Origin: Bacteroidales bacterium UBA3810 | GTDB taxonomy: Bacteria > Bacteroidota > Bacteroidia > Bacteroidales > Paludibacteraceae | Direction: 5' to 3' | Assembly: GCA_002368645.1 (NCBI GenBank) | Contig: DFEE01000021.1 | Span: 3,680-67,679 of the forward strand | Length of the DNA: 64,000 nucleotides | Part shown: positions 60,785 through 64,000 of the stretch, piece by piece | Numbering within the stretch: the stretch's first letter is position 1 | Layout of the letters: each line of letters starts with the position of its first letter | Position numbers and translations under genes: made by a program | Notes under the pieces: generated by a model | The model's database searches: none | Seen by the model: the letters and a program-made list of their open reading frames with translations, nothing else | What the model was told of the DNA's origin: nothing

Positions 60785-61576
60785 ATGTTGAATCCGGAAT
60801 TAAGTGGTTTCTATAACTTCTTGTTCATTATGGCCCTTATCGGGCTTGTTGTTTTTATTAGTCTTTATTTCGTGGACGCAGGCTACGGTAAAATGCGTTC
60901 CGAGAAATGGGGACCGGCTATCAATAATAAAATCGGCTGGTTCTTGATGGAGATGCCCGTTTTTCTTGTTATGCTCTATCTGTGGGCGGTTTCCCCGTAT
61001 GAGGTGGTTAGACAAGCACCGTATTGGATATTCCTGCTTATTTTTGAGTTTCACTATTTCCAACGCTCATTCATCTTCCCTCTTTTACTGAAAGGAAAGT
61101 CTAAAATGCCGATTGTCATTATGGCTCTGAGCGTTCTCTGGAACCTCATTAATGGCTATGTACAAGGCTGGTGGCTCTTCCACCTTGCTCCTAAATATGT
61201 GCCCGATATGTACACGGTAGAATGGCTGACGAGTTGGCAGTTTATTGCCGGTACATGTATATTTTTCTTGGGCTGGTGCATCAATATGCACTCCGATTAT
61301 GTGATTCGTCACCTCCGCAAACCCGGTGATACCAAACACTATCTGCCTAAAAAAGGTATGTACCGCTTTGTCACATCCGCTAACTATTTAGGTGAGATTG
61401 TGGAATGGCTTGGATGGGCTATACTGACATGGTCCTTTGCCGGTGCACTCTTCTGTTGGTTCACATGCTGCAACCTTGTGCCCAGAGCAAACTCTATTTA
61501 CCTTAAATATGAGCAGGAGTTCCCCGACGAATTTGACCGCAAGAAGTTGAAACGCATTTTTCCCTTCCTTTACTAA
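60785..61576 (+). CDS. Steroid 5-alpha-reductase (SRD5A)-like membrane protein
   Basis: A 263-residue protein with about six membrane spans. FHYFQRSFIFPLLL (about 99-112) and the C-terminal half, NMHSDYVIRHLRKPGD, SANYLGEIVEWLGWA and NLVPRANSIYLKYEQEF ending IFPFLY, closely follow the NADPH- and steroid-binding motifs of eukaryotic 5-alpha-reductases, including the LVPRA and PFLY signatures. Such enzymes reduce a delta-4-3-keto steroid to the 5-alpha product. The ATG at 60785 is chosen; an in-frame upstream codon (60710) lies in the promoter. It is followed by an Old Yellow Enzyme after 6 bp and an SDR, a gene set reported in gut Bacteroidales for bile-acid A-ring reduction. The sterol substrate is inferred. 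Confidence 0.88.
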   Translation: MLNPELSGFYNFLFIMALIGLVVFISLYFVDAGYGKMRSEKWGPAINNKIGWFLMEMPVFLVMLYLWAVSPYEVVRQAPYWIFLLIFEFHYFQRSFIFPLLLKGKSKMPIVIMALSVLWNLINGYVQGWWLFHLAPKYVPDMYTVEWLTSWQFIAGTCIFFLGWCINMHSDYVIRHLRKPGDTKHYLPKKGMYRFVTSANYLGEIVEWLGWAILTWSFAGALFCWFTCCNLVPRANSIYLKYEQEFPDEFDRKKLKRIFPFLY

Positions 61577-61582
61577 TATTGT

Positions 61583-62845
61583 ATGATTTCATCTAAACTT
61601 TTTGAGCCATACCGATTAGGGCCTGTCACGTTACGCAATAGGGTTATCCGTTCTGCGGCATTCGAGAATATGGCGACACATAACGCCCCTACACCCGAAT
61701 TGGAAGCATATCATGTCTCCGTCGCCGAAGGCGGGGTGGGGATGACCACCGTAGCGTATTGCGCCGTGGACCGCAGTGGAGTCTCTTTTGACGGGCAACT
61801 CTATGTCCATGAGGAGATTAAACCTGCAATGAAGCACATGACCGATGCCATTCATAAAGCAGGTGCTAAGGTCTCTATCCAGCTTGGTCATTGCGGTAAT
61901 ATGACCCATAGACGCACTTGCCTTTGTACGCCCATGGGACCCTCTTCCGGTTTCAATCTTTATTCGCCGACCTTCTATCGAGGTATTACGAAAGAAGAAA
62001 TACATACGATTGTTCGTCACTATGGCGAAGCGGTGGATTTTTGCCGTGAATGTGGCTTTGACTGCGTTGAGATTCACTGTGGGCACGCCTATCTCATTTC
62101 CCAATTTCTCAACCCTACACTCAATAGACGTAAGGACGAGTATGGAGGCTCTCTCGCTAACCGCATGCGTTTTATGAACGAAGTCCTTGACGAGGTTATG
62201 CTCCATGCTAAAGATGACATGGCGGTGGTTGTTAAGATGAATATGACCGATGGATACCGTGCCGGCATGTCTATGGAAGAAGGACTTGAGGTCGCTAAAG
62301 CAATTAATGCGCATGGCGTACATGGTATCATTCTCTCCGCTGGCACCGTTAGCCGAACGCCTATGCTGATACTGGGAGGAGCTATGCCCCTCAAAACTTT
62401 GGCACATTATATGGACCCGTGGCGATTCTGGTGGCTTAAACTCGGACTTGCTATTGGTGGCCGTATCGTTATTCCTACTTCGCCTTACCACGAACTATAT
62501 TTCTTAGATTGGGCGAAACGATTCAAACAGGAAATTCCCGATGCTCCTTTCATCTATGTCGGAGGTATCCAATCACGTAAAGGAGCAGAAACCGTCTTGA
62601 ATGCCGGATTTGAACTCTTCCAACTCGGTCATGTACTCATCGAAGACCCTGCTTTTGTCAACCACATGAAAGAGGCGGACATGGATTATAAGTCCGCCTG
62701 CTGCCGTTCTAATTATTGCGTAGGACGAATGTACACACTCGATATGAAGTGCCATAAGTGTGTTGAAAACATGCCTCGGAAATTACAGAAAGAAATTGAT
62801 AAAGCTGAACAAGTCAATGCAAGCCTTAATCACTGGAGCAAGTAG
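61583..62845 (+). CDS. Old Yellow Enzyme-family flavin oxidoreductase (possible 5-beta-reductase)
   Basis: A 420-residue FMN TIM barrel: LFEPYRLGPVTLRNRVIRSA at the N-terminus, VSIQLGHCGNMTH, FDCVEIHCGHAYLISQFLNP with the substrate-binding HxxH-like pair near 154-170, NRRKDEYGGSLANR, and GGIQSRKGAE (phosphate loop). Downstream, CCRSNYCVGRM and MKCHKC (about 378-400) form a Cys cluster that could hold an iron-sulphur centre, as in 2,4-dienoyl-CoA reductase/BaiCD-type enzymes, but the FAD-binding C-terminal domain of those is absent. In the reported steroid gene sets an OYE enzyme acts as 5-beta-reductase; that assignment here is inference. Confidence 0.85.
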   Translation: MISSKLFEPYRLGPVTLRNRVIRSAAFENMATHNAPTPELEAYHVSVAEGGVGMTTVAYCAVDRSGVSFDGQLYVHEEIKPAMKHMTDAIHKAGAKVSIQLGHCGNMTHRRTCLCTPMGPSSGFNLYSPTFYRGITKEEIHTIVRHYGEAVDFCRECGFDCVEIHCGHAYLISQFLNPTLNRRKDEYGGSLANRMRFMNEVLDEVMLHAKDDMAVVVKMNMTDGYRAGMSMEEGLEVAKAINAHGVHGIILSAGTVSRTPMLILGGAMPLKTLAHYMDPWRFWWLKLGLAIGGRIVIPTSPYHELYFLDWAKRFKQEIPDAPFIYVGGIQSRKGAETVLNAGFELFQLGHVLIEDPAFVNHMKEADMDYKSACCRSNYCVGRMYTLDMKCHKCVENMPRKLQKEIDKAEQVNASLNHWSK

Positions 62846-63596
62846 CGGAATCGGGTTGCAATACGCAACACAGTTGGCGCGGGATTATCATATGGACCTC
62901 ATATTGGTTTCTAACCAACAAGAGGAACTTAATCGTGTCGCTGTAGATTTGGCACAGCAGTTTGCTGTCAAAACGACGGCACATTATGCCGACCTCTCTC
63001 TTCCCGATGCTGCTGAGGAACTATATCGTTTTTGCCGGGAACAGAACCTGACGGTGGATGTGCTTGTTAATAACGCCGGAGTCTTCTTCTTCAACGAGTT
63101 TGTCGAAACTGCCATGCCTCGCATTGAATTGATGCTCAACTTGCATGTCCTTACGCTCACCAAACTCTGCCGACTCTTTGCTGCCGATATGGTGGCGCGT
63201 GGAAAAGGGTATATCCTGAATATGTCCTCTATGTCCGCCTGGATGGCAATGCCTGGTATTCAGACTTATAATGCCTCTAAAGCCTATATCTATAACTTCT
63301 CGAAGTCCCTTTGGTATGAATTAAAGCCAAAAGGCGTGCATGTCCTTGTAATGGCTCCCGGTGCCGTTGATACTGCCCTCTTTGGGCTTTCGCCTTCTCT
63401 AAGGCGATTAGCCGTTGCTTTAACGGTTTCTATTCCGCCGGAAAAATTAGTCAAAAAGGCTCTCCGCAAGCTCTTTAAAGGACGCAAAGCTTCGACCCCG
63501 GGCTTCCTCAATTGGCTTGCTACGCCGCTCTTGAAACACACGCCCGATTGGATGCTCTTCTATGCGATGAAACGACTAAAACAATTTATGAAATAA
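62817..63596 (+). CDS. Short-chain dehydrogenase/reductase (possible hydroxysteroid dehydrogenase)
   Basis: A 259-residue SDR: TGASSGIGLQYA (NADP-binding, residues 6-17), LVNNAGVFFFNEF, and the catalytic Ser, Tyr and Lys in NMSSMSAWMAMPGIQTYNASKAY near 137-159. The ATG at 62817 is preferred; the longer frame to 62760 adds OYE-gene sequence. It overlaps the OYE gene by 29 bp. Position after the 5-alpha-reductase and OYE makes a 3-hydroxysteroid dehydrogenase role likely but unproven; the C-terminal region (PEKLVKKALRKLFKG) is like other 17-beta-HSD-type SDRs. Confidence 0.87.
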   Translation: MQALITGASSGIGLQYATQLARDYHMDLILVSNQQEELNRVAVDLAQQFAVKTTAHYADLSLPDAAEELYRFCREQNLTVDVLVNNAGVFFFNEFVETAMPRIELMLNLHVLTLTKLCRLFAADMVARGKGYILNMSSMSAWMAMPGIQTYNASKAYIYNFSKSLWYELKPKGVHVLVMAPGAVDTALFGLSPSLRRLAVALTVSIPPEKLVKKALRKLFKGRKASTPGFLNWLATPLLKHTPDWMLFYAMKRLKQFMK

Positions 63597-63619
63597 CGAA
63601 TCTTTAAAATCTAATTATC

Positions 63620-64000
63620 ATGGATCAAACAACTCAATTAATGTTCATTGTCCTTGCCGCCTCAGTTCTGGCGCTGGGTTTTGCGTATTATTTCTACCGC
63701 TCCATGCTCAAGAAAGATGAAGGAACGGAACTCATGAAGAAGATTGCTGCCGATGTCCGTAAGGGTGCGATGGCGTATCTCAGACAGCAGTACAAGGTGG
63801 TCACTATCGTTTTCGTAGTGCTCGCTGTTATCTTTGCCGTCATGGCGTACTTTGACCTCCAAAACGGTATTGTATGGTTCGCCTTCCTTACTGGCGGTTT
63901 CTTCTCCGGCTTAGCGGGCTTCTTTGGTATGAAGACAGCTACCTATGCCTCCTCGCGTACAGCCAATGCTGCGCGCAAGAGCCTTAATGACGGTCTCCAA
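63620..64000 (+). CDS. hppA: Membrane-bound ion-translocating pyrophosphatase, N-terminus (cut by window edge)
   Basis: The first 127 residues of an H+/Na+-pumping pyrophosphatase: a first membrane span (MFIVLAASVLALGFAYYFYRSM), ADVRKGAMAYLRQQYK (the conserved segment before the second span), a second span and GFFSGLAGFFGMKTATYASSRTANAAR. It lies 23 bp after the SDR gene and could be read from the same promoter, but is functionally unrelated. Confidence 0.92.
   Translation, partial: MDQTTQLMFIVLAASVLALGFAYYFYRSMLKKDEGTELMKKIAADVRKGAMAYLRQQYKVVTIVFVVLAVIFAVMAYFDLQNGIVWFAFLTGGFFSGLAGFFGMKTATYASSRTANAARKSLNDGLQ

Noticed and set aside
61631..62491. 286-residue ORF antisense to the OYE gene
   Set aside because: Shadow frame opposite a clear flavin oxidoreductase; no family features.
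1..64000. tRNA, rRNA or tmRNA genes
   Set aside because: I looked in the intergenic gaps and found no cloverleaf or conserved rRNA segment; a covariance search would be needed to exclude small RNAs.

Overview
This window comes from the chromosome of a Bacteroidales bacterium (Bacteroidota), most likely a gut lineage; I cannot name the genus. The evidence is recurrent promoters of the Bacteroidota primary-sigma type (TTTG, about 20 bp, TAnnTTTG), two DUF3078 outer-membrane proteins, a DUF2723 membrane protein, class III fructose-bisphosphatase, a three-layer TonB energiser operon, and a near absence of Shine-Dalgarno sequences.

Layout. 1-700: start of a lipoprotein and a glutathione peroxidase whose signal peptide carries a stop codon. 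700-1320: gene-free, filled with 8-bp and 11-bp degenerate tandem repeats, then a wecE-like gene fragment. 1.8-6.4 kb: secA and a DUF3078 protein. 6.4-9.6 kb (minus): nadK-lgt-fmt-HD operon with overlapping genes. 9.6-15.5 kb (minus): an accessory island with a decayed DUF1016 nuclease gene, a DUF4234 membrane protein, a large UvrD/Rep-type helicase with an embedded nuclease-like segment and zinc ribbons, an intact DUF1016 (YhcG) nuclease and a broken rhuM. 15.6-22.1 kb (plus): pdxJ-exbB-exbD-tonB-DJ1-DUF3078-coiled coil-zapA-rny. 22.2-26.7 kb (plus): rimP-nusA-infB. 26.9-36.6 kb (plus): a mosaic surface-polysaccharide locus with three FemAB-like ORFs (one a fragment, two joined at a G7 tract), an AAA-ATPase/PD-(D/E)XK gene that interrupts an operon junction, a DegT-type enzyme, DUF354, wlbA-like and wecB-like sugar-nucleotide genes and a GT32. 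36.6-44.4 kb (minus): acidic protein-lpxL-GT2-lysS-gpsA-pgi-fbp. 44.5-46.1 kb (plus): cdsA and DUF2520. 46.3-56.1 kb (minus): two UDP-sugar dehydrogenases, a flippase, four glycosyltransferases, an O-antigen polymerase-like protein and an aminotransferase. 56.2-59.3 kb (plus): DUF2723. 59.4-60.6 kb (minus): glyA. 60.8-63.6 kb (plus): a steroid 5-alpha-reductase-like protein, an Old Yellow Enzyme and a short-chain dehydrogenase in one operon, then the start of a membrane pyrophosphatase.

How it fits together. Most of the window is housekeeping (secretion, translation, gluconeogenesis, phospholipid and lipoprotein synthesis). The two polysaccharide loci are complementary: the minus locus supplies UDP-uronic acids, flippase and polymerase, and the plus locus supplies a 3-dehydrogenase and a 2-epimerase of the kind used for acetamido-uronic acids. 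The most interesting items are the 5-alpha-reductase/OYE/SDR operon, which has the gene content reported for bile-acid and steroid A-ring reduction in gut Bacteroidales; a recurrent interleaved divergent promoter module of about 48 bp; the intergenic tandem repeats that share a period (8 or 11 bp) but not a sequence; the G7 junction between two FemAB genes; and the ATPase/nuclease gene that has split an operon and left a ghost of the next gene's start.
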